From positions 1-14,044 of the forward strand of contig DITW01000075.1 of assembly GCA_002422945.1 (NCBI GenBank): a stretch of 14,044 nt of DNA, in the 5' to 3' direction. Both the position numbers and the translations under genes were made by a program. The notes beneath the pieces were generated by a model. The model did no database searches. It saw nothing but the letters and a program-made list of their open reading frames with translations, and was not told where the DNA came from. How positions within the stretch are numbered: position 1 is the first letter of the stretch; each line of letters starts with the position of its first letter. Below, one piece after another: positions 5,482 to 13,454 of the stretch. The stretch is from Sphingomonadales bacterium UBA6174 (GTDB taxonomy: Bacteria; Pseudomonadota; Alphaproteobacteria; Sphingomonadales; Sphingomonadaceae).

Positions 5482-6027
5482 TTAGTTGAGTAACACCGCA
5501 AGAGCGGAGAATTGCGCTTGTTGCCCGTCGGTGATGGCGTGAATCTTCTCGCGGGCAGCATCGGTGCGGGCCTGCAATCGGGGTTCGCTGACAACCGATA
5601 ATTCCCGAACGATGATATCAAGGTCCGCGCGCGCCGATTCTGCCCCTGCGCGGGGTTGTTCGAGCCGAGACAGGGCCTGTTGCGCCTCTAGCCATGCATC
5701 GCTGCCCATTGAGGCGCCCTGACCGGCCACAACAGTGCGGCGAATGGCGGGCAGCGCCTTGTCGAAGGCAGCATTGCTATCTTGCGCCTTAGATTCGGCT
5801 GAGGCGATCCGCGCCTCAAATGCCGCTAGCGCCGAATCCGACAGGACCGGCATCTCTGGCTTGGGTGCAGCCTCGACCGGCTTGGCGGTTTCTATCGGGC
5901 GCAAATCGAGCGAGGGAAAGGAGCCCGATGGCCCGGTGCAGCCCGCAAGCGGCATCATGACGAGCGGTAAAGCGCCAATTGCCATCAGGCGATGATGGAA
6001 AGGGGCGTTCGATGAATATGTCGTCAT
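5482..6027 (-). CDS. Putative lipoprotein of unknown function
   Basis: From the ATG at 6027 the product is 181 residues. It begins with an n-region ending in HHR, then the hydrophobic MAIGALPLVMMP and a lipobox LAGC with Cys at residue 30, so it is probably a lipidated envelope protein. The mature part starts with a Pro/Ser-rich linker (about 31-65), followed by Ala/Glu/Arg-rich helices with coiled-coil character (about 65-175) and no cysteine. I do not recognise the family. A longer frame with a TTG start at 6069 exists but gives a poor signal peptide. No clear ribosome binding site is visible for either start. Confidence 0.65.
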   Translation of the reverse strand: MTTYSSNAPFHHRLMAIGALPLVMMPLAGCTGPSGSFPSLDLRPIETAKPVEAAPKPEMPVLSDSALAAFEARIASAESKAQDSNAAFDKALPAIRRTVVAGQGASMGSDAWLEAQQALSRLEQPRAGAESARADLDIIVRELSVVSEPRLQARTDAAREKIHAITDGQQAQFSALAVLLN

Positions 6028-6112
6028 GGCGATAATGTCCGGAAAAAAGCGGGTTTCAGCGTGGTCCAAGGCTATAGCATGACAGTTTCGTAAGAAAAGT
6101 GCACAGAATCAC

Positions 6113-6140
6113 TTGCGTCTCCCGCTCGGTCCGCTAAAGG
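6113..6140 (+). promoter_or_regulatory. Candidate promoter of tRNA-Arg
   Basis: TTGCGT (6113-6118) and TAAAGG (6135-6140) are separated by 16 bases and lie just upstream of the tRNA at a plausible distance. The match is only moderate. Confidence 0.3.
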
Positions 6141-6157
6141 AACGTCACACCGCGAGT

Positions 6158-6234
6158 GCGCCCGTAGCTCAGCTGGATAGAGCATCAGACTACGAATCTG
6201 AGGGTCGGACGTTCGAATCGTTCCGGGCGCACCA
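6158..6234 (+). tRNA. tRNA-Arg(ACG)
   Basis: This is a complete 77-base cloverleaf. The acceptor GCGCCCG pairs with CGGGCGC. The D-arm is GCTC-AGCTGGATA-GAGC. The anticodon arm is TCAGA-CTACGAA-TCTGA with anticodon ACG at 6192-6194. The T-arm contains GTTCGAATC, and the CCA end is encoded. The A at position 34 is normally edited to inosine by TadA so that it reads CGU, CGC and CGA codons. Confidence 0.97.
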
Positions 6235-6260
6235 ATTTCCAAAACAATCTGCGAATAGAA

Positions 6261-6274
6261 CTGGCTTCGGCCAG
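6261..6274 (+). other. UUCG-capped stem-loop after tRNA-Arg
   Basis: CTGGC-TTCG-GCCAG is a 5-bp stem with the very stable UUCG tetraloop, 26 bases past the tRNA. No U-tract follows directly. It may help 3' processing or termination of the tRNA transcript. Confidence 0.35.
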
Positions 6275-6386
6275 CATGTCAGCTTGTTTTCGAGCGGGTT
6301 TTACTTCTCATCTGCTTTGACGTTATTGGCGCATTCTATGGCTATAAAGCCTCTATTGCTGGCCATAATGCTGCATCTACCCTAAT

Positions 6387-6418
6387 AAAAAAGGCCGGGG
6401 AATTATCCGGCCTTTTTT
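6387..6418. terminator. Bidirectional intrinsic terminator
   Basis: AAAAAAGGCCGG and CCGGCCTTTTTT form a perfect 12-bp inverted repeat with an 8-base loop. The T-run on each strand makes it work both ways: for the tRNA-Arg transcript (+) and for the minus-strand oxidoreductase gene, whose stop is 7 bases away. Confidence 0.9.
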
Positions 6419-6424
6419 GAGGTG

Positions 6425-7528
6425 TCAGCACTCCGTCGGTTGAACGACCTTTTGGGTGCGGGCAGATTGTTCGATTGCCGCGAGCATTTGATGACGTTTT
6501 ACCGCATCTGCAAAACTTGGGCAGTCAGCGCTGCCGGTGCGGATCAGCCGGGCGATGTGCTGGTAAAACCGCGCGACATTGCCCGTCATGCCATCGGGCG
6601 ACAGGCCCGCCGAACATACCGCCGGGACAGCAATCGGTGCCATGTCGGTGCCTTCACCAGTTGCGCCCCTCAAGTCGAGGTTGGCCAATTGGGCATGGCC
6701 ATTAGCGCCCGTTATCTGGAGATCGCCCTTGGTCCCGTTGATCTCGATCAGCAGGCCGGTGCCACGCGGCATGCCGCCACGATAATGGACAGATAAGGGC
6801 GCACCGCCGATCCGGGCATGAAACAGGACCTGATCATGTGCGGTCATCGGGATTCGCTCGCCCGTCTGGCTGTTGATCGATGATAAACGGCGGTTGCTCA
6901 ATTGCGCGCCAATATCGGTGATTTCACCCAATATATGAGCCAGACCATCCATCGTGTGGCCAAGCGGGATCGACAACATGGTCGCGCCATTATTGATATC
7001 GCAGCAATAGGCATTGGGCGTGTCCATCACCGGCCCCCAGACCATGCCGGAGCCGATCACGCTGACCGACAGCACATCGCCGACATAGCCCTGCCGGATG
7101 AGGTCGCCCGCATGGATCAAGCTTGGGCTGAAACGCGCCTGCATGCCACATACGGCAATCGTGCCGGCAGCATCGGCCAGCGCCGCCATCTCGCGCGCCT
7201 CTGCCAGCCCGTTGCCCAGCGGCCATTCACAATAGACATGCTTGCCCGCTGCAAGCGCTGTGCGGACGAGGGAGAGGTGATGCGGCACCTTGACCGTCAC
7301 CGCGACCAGATCGACGCCGGGGCAGGCGACCAGCGCCTCTGCGGATGAGAACGCATGTGGCACGCCGAAAAACTGGGCTGCCGCTATGGCGCTTTCCTGC
7401 TGCGTATTGCTGAGCGCGACAATGTCGAAATCATCGCCAAGCGACCGAAGCGCGGGAATATGGGCATTGGCGGCCCAACTGCGATGGGGGGTGACGCCAA
7501 TGATTCCCACCCCGATTTTCTGCTGCAT
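6425..7528 (-). CDS. Gal80-like Gfo/Idh/MocA-family oxidoreductase
   Basis: The 367-residue product starts with a Rossmann nucleotide-binding segment (KIGVGIIGVTPHRSWAANAHIPAL, 4-27). It continues through the second Rossmann half (VDLVAVTVKVPHH and GKHVYCEWPLG, about 72-105) into the Gfo/Idh/MocA C-terminal alpha/beta domain, with GATMLSIPLGHTMDGL at 181-196 (H191, D194). The usual EKP motif with its substrate-side lysine is E101-W102-P103 here, as in Gal80-like members, where yeast Gal80 is a regulator rather than an enzyme. Whether this protein is catalytic is therefore open. Substrate unknown. ATG 7528 is well placed behind GAAAGG. It lies 63 bases downstream of the phosphatase gene on the same strand, so the two may be cotranscribed. 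Confidence 0.85.
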   Translation of the reverse strand: MQQKIGVGIIGVTPHRSWAANAHIPALRSLGDDFDIVALSNTQQESAIAAAQFFGVPHAFSSAEALVACPGVDLVAVTVKVPHHLSLVRTALAAGKHVYCEWPLGNGLAEAREMAALADAAGTIAVCGMQARFSPSLIHAGDLIRQGYVGDVLSVSVIGSGMVWGPVMDTPNAYCCDINNGATMLSIPLGHTMDGLAHILGEITDIGAQLSNRRLSSINSQTGERIPMTAHDQVLFHARIGGAPLSVHYRGGMPRGTGLLIEINGTKGDLQITGANGHAQLANLDLRGATGEGTDMAPIAVPAVCSAGLSPDGMTGNVARFYQHIARLIRTGSADCPSFADAVKRHQMLAAIEQSARTQKVVQPTEC

Positions 7529-7558
7529 CCTCGCGCCTTTCTGTGATTTTATGCGCGG

Positions 7559-7578
7559 CGAGCGTAACTTATCGCTCG
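7559..7578 (-). other. Stem-loop between phosphatase and oxidoreductase genes
   Basis: CGAGCG and CGCTCG form a 6-bp stem with an 8-base loop, just past the phosphatase stop codon. No U-tract follows on the minus strand, so it is at best a weak or processing structure. Confidence 0.25.
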
Positions 7579-7591
7579 GCAGGCTGTCGAC

Positions 7592-8389
7592 TTAAGCTTC
7601 AAGCAAATTATCGCGCATGGCATTCAATTCTTCAGTGGTCAGGCCGAGATATTCGATGGCGTAATTTTCAACGCTGCCATGGTCTTCGATGATCCGCGCG
7701 AGCGCGGCGTGGAGATATTCGGGATGCGCGCCCATTATCGCCGGCATCACGCCCGGTGCGCGCGCGTCCAATTCACTGGCCGAATAATATTTGCTGAAAC
7801 GGATCATCGCGCGCTCATAGCTCGCATTGGTGAGGAGGTAATCATCCATCACGGTCTGTTCATCGACGCCCAGCAAGATCAGCACCATTGCCAGCGCGAC
7901 CCCGGTGCGATCCTTGCCGACCGCGCAATGAATCAGGATTGGCAGGCCACCTTCAGCCAATTGGCGCAACATATAGGAAAAGGCATCGGCCATTTCGATC
8001 GGCAGGCGGCGGTATACCGTGAACATCGCCTGACGATAGGCCTCGGGGTCAGATTCGCCGGTCGCCAGCAGGCGTGTCAGATCGCCCTCGGCCTGATTGT
8101 CGCTGCGGGACCAGAAAATGGCTTCGCTGTTCGGAATCCAGCGGCTTGGCCATTTTTCACGTTCGGAAGTGGATCGCAAATCGACGATGTGGCGGATGTT
8201 CAACGATGTCAGATACGCATGATCGGCATCGGTCAGCTTATGCAGGCCCGCCGAGCGATAGAGACGACGCGCACCGATCTTACGGCCATCACGCGTCGGA
8301 TAGTCCCTGACGTCGCGGAAATTATAGGCACCATCCAGCGGCAGGATGCGACTGGTTTCGGCCTCGTCAAATTCCCACCGGGTCGTCAC
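7592..8389 (-). CDS. Tyrosine-protein phosphatase (HCxxGKDRTG type)
   Basis: The signature HCAVGKDRTG lies at residues 154-163 (nucleophile C155, arginine R161, counted from the GTG start). It is the P-loop of the Tyr_phosphatase3/PtpB-like family. NFRDVRDYPTRDG (about 23-35) and LYRSAGLHKLTDAD near the N-terminus also match that family. Members dephosphorylate phosphotyrosine and in some cases phosphoinositides; the target here is unknown. There is no signal peptide, so it is probably cytoplasmic. I place the start at GTG 8389 (265 residues) because AGGAGAG lies 7 bases upstream. The frame extends to an ATG at 8440 with a poorer ribosome binding site and a low-complexity SSRPRSRQQ prefix. 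Confidence 0.85.
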   Translation of the reverse strand: MTTRWEFDEAETSRILPLDGAYNFRDVRDYPTRDGRKIGARRLYRSAGLHKLTDADHAYLTSLNIRHIVDLRSTSEREKWPSRWIPNSEAIFWSRSDNQAEGDLTRLLATGESDPEAYRQAMFTVYRRLPIEMADAFSYMLRQLAEGGLPILIHCAVGKDRTGVALAMVLILLGVDEQTVMDDYLLTNASYERAMIRFSKYYSASELDARAPGVMPAIMGAHPEYLHAALARIIEDHGSVENYAIEYLGLTTEELNAMRDNLLEA

Positions 8390-8482
8390 TATCTCGCTCT
8401 CCTGTTGCCGCGATCGAGGTCGCGAAGACAGCAATGCCATAGGCCGCGCCTGATGGCCAGTAACAGCGCAGTGAAAACACTT

Positions 8483-8514
8483 CCGGCCCGCCCGAATGGA
8501 TCGGGACGGGCCGG
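8483..8514 (-). terminator. Probable terminator of the rod operon/DUF465 transcript
   Basis: CCGGCCCG-CCCGA (8483-8495) pairs with TCGGG-A-CGGGCCGG (8501-8514) over 13 bp with one bulged A and a 5-base loop, a very stable hairpin. On the minus strand it follows the DUF465 stop by about 30 bases and is followed by AAGTGTTTTC, a weak U-tract. Confidence 0.55.
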
Positions 8515-8543
8515 TTGTCGGTCAATCAGGACGCGCGAAAGAC

Positions 8544-8795
8544 TTAGGCGTCCGCTTTGGCCTTGCTGATGATGTCGGCGACTTCATCCAGCAACGCGAG
8601 GCGTTGTTTCTTGAGCTCTTCGAGACGGTCATCGGAAGTCGGTTCGATATCGCTTTCCGCCCGATGAATGTCGCGGTTCAGTTCATGATAGCGCTCAGCG
8701 ACCGTTTGAAAATGACGATCTTCCAGCTTCAACCGATGGAGAATGTCTGCATCGGCAGGAAATTCGGCGTGTAGATCGTGCGGTGTGTGGCTCAT
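8544..8795 (-). CDS. DUF465 (YdcH-like) small coiled-coil protein
   Basis: From ATG 8795 the product is 83 residues, the size typical of DUF465/YdcH proteins. It has the family's features: HRLKLEDRHFQTVAERYHELNRDIHRAES at about 20-48, then LEELKKQRLALLDEVADII at about 58-76. These two charged helices probably form a helical hairpin. Function is unknown and no membrane segment is present. The start is fixed by AGAGGAG 5 bases upstream; the frame extends back to 8918 but that part is not family-like. It follows rodA on the same strand after 85 bases. Confidence 0.85.
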   Translation of the reverse strand: MSHTPHDLHAEFPADADILHRLKLEDRHFQTVAERYHELNRDIHRAESDIEPTSDDRLEELKKQRLALLDEVADIISKAKADA

Positions 8796-8816
8796 GAAAT
8801 CTCCTCTGGCTTTAAA

Positions 8817-8839
8817 CTCACCCTTACCAATTAGGTGAG
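8817..8839 (-). other. Stem-loop between rodA and the DUF465 gene
   Basis: CTCACC and GGTGAG form a 6-bp stem with an 11-base loop, followed by GTTTAAAG when the loop is read on the minus strand. It is too weak for a confident terminator but could attenuate read-through from rodA. Confidence 0.25.
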
Positions 8840-8880
8840 GCTGTGGCCCAAATCCTTGCGCTGGATCAAAACAGGTGATT

Positions 8881-9990
8881 TCAGATGAATTGCCCTGAAC
8901 GACGGCTGGCGCGATCAATCGACATCAACATGCCAAAACAGATCATCAACGTCATCAACGCCGAACCGCCGAATGAGAACATCGGCAATGGAATGCCGAC
9001 CACCGGGGCCATGCCCATCACCATCATGATGTTGACCGAGAAATAATAGAAGATCGTGCAACCAAGCCCTGAGGCCAACAGCCTGCCGAACTTGTCCTGC
9101 GACCGGTTGGCGACCTGCATCGCATAGCGCACGATCATGAAATAGGCGGCAATCAGCAACGTCGCGCCGACAAGGCCCCATTCTTCGGCCATGGTCGCAA
9201 AGACGAAATCGGTATGGCCTTCCGGCAAATAGTCGAGATGGCTTTGCGAGCCATTGAGAAAGCCCTTGCCGAAGAATCCGCCGGACCCGATGGCGATTTT
9301 CGATTGGCTGATGTGATAGCCGGTGCCGAGCGGATCGCTTTCTGGATCGAGGAAGATCAACACGCGATTGCGCTGATAATCATGCATCGAGAACCATAAT
9401 ATCGGTAGCGCGGCAAGCACCGCGACCCCGCCGCCGATGAACAGGCGCAATGGGAGACCAGCGAGAAACATCACGGTGATACCTCCCGCGATGATCATTG
9501 TTGCAGTGCCAAGATCGGGCTGGAGCAAGACCAGCCCGGCGGGCAACAGGATCATCACCAGCGGAATCCAGATCGCGTTCCAGCGTCGAATTTCTCCTGC
9601 AGGCATGATGTCGTAAAATCGGGATATGGCGAGCACAATCGCGATTTTCATTAACTCGGATGGTTGCAGGCGGATAAAGCCAAGGTCAATCCAGCGCTGG
9701 CTCCCCCCTTTCACCGCGCCGAATAATTCGACGATCAACAACAATACGCAGATAATGCCATAGGCCGGGAAGGCGATCGCTTTCCAACTATCCTGCTTGA
9801 TCCGCCCAAGGAATAAAGCAAGGCCGAGAAACACGACAAAGCGCAACCCCTGCGAAAAGGCCCAGGGTCGCACATGGCCACCGGCTGCCGAATAAAGCAC
9901 CACACAGCCAAAGCCCGCAATGAACATGACGGGGAGCAACAGCCGCCACGGCAGGTTCATGATCGGCGCGGGAATGATGCCGCCCCTCAT
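8881..9990 (-). CDS. rodA: Peptidoglycan glycosyltransferase RodA (SEDS family)
   Basis: This 369-residue polytopic protein has about ten hydrophobic helices. SEDS hallmarks are present: GSQRWIDLGFIRLQPSELMK (96-115), LLQPDLGTA (155-163) and GKGFLNGSQSHLDYLPEGHTDF (241-262), with D261 at the position of the essential aspartate of E. coli RodA. It polymerises lipid II into glycan strands together with PBP2 in lateral-wall growth. The ATG at 9990 overlaps the mrdA stop as ATGA, which argues against the in-frame upstream region (to 10227, non-RodA sequence) and against the later ATG at 9960. AGGAA lies about 10 bases upstream. Confidence 0.95.
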   Translation of the reverse strand: MRGGIIPAPIMNLPWRLLLPVMFIAGFGCVVLYSAAGGHVRPWAFSQGLRFVVFLGLALFLGRIKQDSWKAIAFPAYGIICVLLLIVELFGAVKGGSQRWIDLGFIRLQPSELMKIAIVLAISRFYDIMPAGEIRRWNAIWIPLVMILLPAGLVLLQPDLGTATMIIAGGITVMFLAGLPLRLFIGGGVAVLAALPILWFSMHDYQRNRVLIFLDPESDPLGTGYHISQSKIAIGSGGFFGKGFLNGSQSHLDYLPEGHTDFVFATMAEEWGLVGATLLIAAYFMIVRYAMQVANRSQDKFGRLLASGLGCTIFYYFSVNIMMVMGMAPVVGIPLPMFSFGGSALMTLMICFGMLMSIDRASRRSGQFI

Positions 9991-12047
9991 GGCTGCACCG
10001 TTCCTGCGGGGTTGCTTGGCGCATTGGCGACTGGTGTTGCGGCTGTGCTGGCCGGGGCAGGCGCAGCGTGGGCCGTAATCTTCACGGTCGCAGCGCTGTT
10101 CCCATCTGCGGTGTTGCCAGATGCGGGTATCGGCACAATTGGGGGTATTTCGCCATTCTCGAATGCCTTGTTGGCGCGATAGAGCGCGGCCTCGCGGTCC
10201 ATGCGTTCCTTGATCGTGCCGCCCCAATTTTTCTCCAGCGCCAACAGGCTGTCCATCGCCTTGGCCGGATCATATATATAGGTCAGCACATCCTTGGCGA
10301 CCGGGGCCGCCGCGCGCGAGCCGCCCATGCCGTGATCGATGACTACGGCGGCTGCAAAGCGCGGATTTTCGACCGGCGCGAAACAGACAAACAGGCCGTG
10401 ATCGCGATATTTCCAAGGCATCGCATCGCCACCGCGCTGGCTGCCTGCGATACGGCGCACCTGCGCAGTGCCGGTCTTTCCCGCCATCGTTACATTATCG
10501 AGCGGCAAGCGGCTGCGCGCGGCAGTCCCGCCCATGTTCACGACGCGGTTCATGCCATCATGCACCACCGCCAGATGTTCGGGCGGGATGTTGAGCCGGG
10601 GCGGGGTGACAAGCGGTCCATTGATAACGCGCGGTATAATCGCCTTGCCCGATGCGATCCGCGCGGCCATCAGTGCCAATTGAAACGGGCTGGTCAGCAA
10701 ATATCCTTGTCCGATCGTCGCATTCAACGTGTCGGATTGCGACCAAGCCTGCTTATATTTCCGCATCTTCCACGCGCTGTCCGGCACGGTGCCGTAACGC
10801 TGGGAGGGGAAGGGCAAAGTGAATTCCTGCCCAAGGCCGAATTCTCGGGCCACCACAGCAATCTTGTCATAGCCGATGCGATGACCCATCGCATAAAAAT
10901 AGGTGTTGCAGCTCTTCATCAATGCGGTCGGCATATCGACCGAACCATGTCGTCCAAGGCAGCGAAAGAAGCGGTTGCCGAGGCGATAGCCGCCATTGCA
11001 ATAGATCGTTTCATGCGGATCGATGCCGTGGCGCTGGATCGCGAGCGCCGCCATCGGCTTCACGGTCGAGCCGGGGGGATAAAGCGCTTGCAGGCTTTTG
11101 TTCATCAACGGCAAATGATCGTTTTTCGACAGCATGTCCCATTCATCATGGCTGATACCATCGGAAAAGCTGTTGGGATCATAAGCGGGCATCGATGCCA
11201 TGGTGAGGATGTCACCATTCTGGCAGTCGAACACCACGACAGACCCGCTCTCCATCCCCAGACGGCGCGATGCATAGGCCTGTAACCCACCCTCGATCGT
11301 CAGTTTTAATGTGTTGCCGCTGACATCGGGGCGCTTGGCGAGTTCGCGGACCAGCTTGCCCCGCGCGGTGACTTCGCTGCGCTGCGCCCCGGCCTTGCCG
11401 CGCATATGCAGGTCCATCGTCTTTTCCAACCCGTCCTTGCCGACCTTGAACCCGGGGGTGATCAGCAAGGGATCGTGCGATTCCTTATATTGGTCAGCCG
11501 AGGCCGAGCCGACATAGCCGACGAGATGGGCAACCGCCGCGCCTTCGGGATAATCGCGCGAAAGGCCGCGCGCCGGGACCACGCCCGGCAATTCCGGCAG
11601 GCGCAGGTTGATCGCGGCGAATTGCTCCCATTCCAGCTTTTCCGCGACCTGCACCGGCTGGAACCCGGCCGCTTTTTCGAAATCGGTGCGGATGCGCTGG
11701 ACATCGTCAGCCGTCAGGCCGAGCGTTTCGATCAATGGCGGCAGCACCGCATCCAATGAAGGGACCCGGTCGGGGATCAGATCGACGCGAAAATCGGAGC
11801 GGTTCTTGGCAAGCGGTTGCCCATGACGGTCGACAATCCAGCCGCGACGGGGCGGGATCAATGTCAATTGCACCCGGTTGCTTTCCGACAGCAATGTATA
11901 TTTGTCATTCTGGGCAATGGCGAGCCATGCCGCCCGTGCAATCAGCGCGCCGCCGACCCCCAATTGCGCCGCGCTCATCAACAAGCTGCGGCGCGTGAAG
12001 CTAAAGCGTTGGCTCGCTTCGGTGACATTGGCCTGGCTTAATCTCAT
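9987..12047 (-). CDS. mrdA: Penicillin-binding protein 2 (elongasome transpeptidase)
   Basis: This is a 686-residue class B PBP. An N-terminal membrane anchor lies at about 20-46, preceded by FTRRSLLM, then the PBP dimer/pedestal domain (about 60-235; PPRRGWIVDRHGQPLA at 65-80). The transpeptidase domain runs from about 265 to 600 with all three active motifs: S327-T-V-K330, S379-C-N381 and K524-T-G. It crosslinks the glycan made by RodA in the periplasm. A tail of roughly 45 residues rich in Ala, Pro, Thr and Ser ends the protein and is not part of the fold. It overlaps mreD upstream and rodA downstream by 4 bases each (ATGA), so translation is likely coupled. Confidence 0.96.
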   Translation of the reverse strand: MRLSQANVTEASQRFSFTRRSLLMSAAQLGVGGALIARAAWLAIAQNDKYTLLSESNRVQLTLIPPRRGWIVDRHGQPLAKNRSDFRVDLIPDRVPSLDAVLPPLIETLGLTADDVQRIRTDFEKAAGFQPVQVAEKLEWEQFAAINLRLPELPGVVPARGLSRDYPEGAAVAHLVGYVGSASADQYKESHDPLLITPGFKVGKDGLEKTMDLHMRGKAGAQRSEVTARGKLVRELAKRPDVSGNTLKLTIEGGLQAYASRRLGMESGSVVVFDCQNGDILTMASMPAYDPNSFSDGISHDEWDMLSKNDHLPLMNKSLQALYPPGSTVKPMAALAIQRHGIDPHETIYCNGGYRLGNRFFRCLGRHGSVDMPTALMKSCNTYFYAMGHRIGYDKIAVVAREFGLGQEFTLPFPSQRYGTVPDSAWKMRKYKQAWSQSDTLNATIGQGYLLTSPFQLALMAARIASGKAIIPRVINGPLVTPPRLNIPPEHLAVVHDGMNRVVNMGGTAARSRLPLDNVTMAGKTGTAQVRRIAGSQRGGDAMPWKYRDHGLFVCFAPVENPRFAAAVVIDHGMGGSRAAAPVAKDVLTYIYDPAKAMDSLLALEKNWGGTIKERMDREAALYRANKAFENGEIPPIVPIPASGNTADGNSAATVKITAHAAPAPASTAATPVANAPSNPAGTVQP

Positions 12048-12550
12048 AGCCGGAAGCGCCGATTATCGAGCGCGGCGCATAATTGCATCACCAGCGGATA
12101 TAAGAGCACGGCAAATAGAAGTTGCGGCAGGCCAGTCAGGAAATGGGCGCGCTGCTCTGTCAGCATCCACGACCCGACCAGATAGACGGTGACGGTCAAT
12201 GTCCCCATCGTCAGGCCGAACAGCCAGTCACGCCAGACGATCCGGCCTTCCAGCCAGTCGAACAGCATCAGCATCAAGGTCCAGCTCAACATGCCGGAGC
12301 CGATCACATGGCCGCTGATCAGATCGTCCATCAGGCCCAAGGGAAGTCCCGCCCAGATCGGCCACATCATCGGATGCAGGAAACGCCAGCACAAGAACAC
12401 CATCAGGCCGAATGGCGGCATGACGGGCATGGCCGAGATGAACGGCGCCCAAGCGAGCATCGACCCCAAGATCGTCGAGATCGCGGGGGTAATCCGCGCC
12501 CCCCATAGAAGGGCTACGCGCTCATTGTCCGAATAGATGCCACGGCTCAT
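12044..12550 (-). CDS. mreD: Rod shape-determining protein MreD
   Basis: This 168-residue protein is almost entirely hydrophobic, with five or six predicted membrane helices, for example AISTILGSMLAWAPF, PPFGLMVFLCWRF and LLFAVLLYPLVMQL. The GLPLGLMDDLISGHVIGSGMLS segment (68-89) is typical of MreD. It links MreC to the PBP2-RodA pair in the inner membrane. Position between mreC and mrdA confirms the call, since MreD sequence alone is poorly conserved. It overlaps both neighbours by ATGA. Confidence 0.92.
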   Translation of the reverse strand: MSRGIYSDNERVALLWGARITPAISTILGSMLAWAPFISAMPVMPPFGLMVFLCWRFLHPMMWPIWAGLPLGLMDDLISGHVIGSGMLSWTLMLMLFDWLEGRIVWRDWLFGLTMGTLTVTVYLVGSWMLTEQRAHFLTGLPQLLFAVLLYPLVMQLCAALDNRRFRL

Positions 12551-13437
12551 GGCGCTGCAGGGACTTTTGCGGGTGGCACTTCATCGGCAGGCTTGTCCGG
12601 GCGATACAGGCCAAGCACTGCGACATAATCGACGGCGGCGGGATTGGCGATGGGCACAGCCGTGCCTTCGTCACCGCGCGAACTAATTACCAACGCCACC
12701 GGGATATGCGGCGGATACAGCCCGCCCGCACCGGATGTTGTCAATATATCGCCACGTCGAAAGGTGCGTGCGCCCGCGCTTAAACCTCGGACATCGAGCG
12801 TGCCATCGCCATTGCCGGTAACAAAGCCGGGGCTGCCATCGCGCAAGACGCGGATCGGGACAACGCTGCTCGCATCGGTGAGGAGCAGCACCCGGGCAGA
12901 AAAAGCCCCGGTGTTGAGGACGCGACCAATCAGACCGTTGGCGGCGCGGACCGGAAAGCCGCTACGCACCCCGGCATCTGCCCCGACCGCGATCACGGCG
13001 ATGCGGCGGGCATCGGCCAAGGTCGATCCGATCAGTCGGCTATTGGCGATGACGTCGGTGCGCTGGTCCTGCAATTTGAGGAGCGAGCGTAATTCGCGGT
13101 TCTGCGCCTCGATCACGCGGGCCTGCACCAAGCGGGTCCGTGCGCGGTCCAGTTCGGCCTTTAGTTCATCATTGGTGCTGACGGCAGTGAGATAATAAGC
13201 GATCGCGTCATCCGTGGCCCCGAACATGCGCGCTATCGATCGGCCCGCCGACATGAACGGCGAACCTGCATCGCTTGCAACACCCTGGACTGCCCGAAAG
13301 CCACGCGGATCGACATGCGCGGCAATGATCAACAGCAGCGCCGCGATGACGCCAACTACCGCGACGACATAGCCTGAAAACAGGGCATATTGCGCGCGGC
13401 GGGAGAATCCGGGGCGCCGATGGTTTGGCGGCGCCAT
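12547..13437 (-). CDS. mreC: Rod shape-determining protein MreC
   Basis: This 296-residue protein has a short basic cytoplasmic N-terminus (HRRPGFSRR). One membrane helix follows at about 18-40 (LFSGYVVAVVGVIAALLLII). A coiled-coil spans about 86-124 (NDELKAELDRARTRLVQARVIEAQ...). The two beta-domains of the MreC family run from about 128 to 278, with ANGLIGRVLN, VLLLTDASSVVPIRV and GDILTTSGAGGLYPPHIPV. A Pro/Ala-rich tail ends it. MreC binds and activates PBP2 in the periplasm. The ATG at 13437 is 17 bases past the mreB stop; the mreC stop overlaps the mreD start. Confidence 0.95.
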   Translation of the reverse strand: MAPPNHRRPGFSRRAQYALFSGYVVAVVGVIAALLLIIAAHVDPRGFRAVQGVASDAGSPFMSAGRSIARMFGATDDAIAYYLTAVSTNDELKAELDRARTRLVQARVIEAQNRELRSLLKLQDQRTDVIANSRLIGSTLADARRIAVIAVGADAGVRSGFPVRAANGLIGRVLNTGAFSARVLLLTDASSVVPIRVLRDGSPGFVTGNGDGTLDVRGLSAGARTFRRGDILTTSGAGGLYPPHIPVALVISSRGDEGTAVPIANPAAVDYVAVLGLYRPDKPADEVPPAKVPAAP

Positions 13438-13454
13438 GGCTCAGCTACCCCGTA

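Noticed and set aside
7679..8569. A 296-codon open frame on the + strand
   Set aside because: It lies antisense across the phosphatase gene and the terminator behind DUF465, with no motif or ribosome binding site.
8817..8839. Stem-loop after rodA as an intrinsic terminator
   Set aside because: The stem is 6 bp with an 11-base loop and no real U-tract, so it is listed only as a stem-loop.
10068..11285. A 405-codon open frame on the + strand
   Set aside because: It is antisense to the PBP2 gene, which has all three catalytic motifs. It is rich in His, Arg and Ala as expected of a shadow frame.
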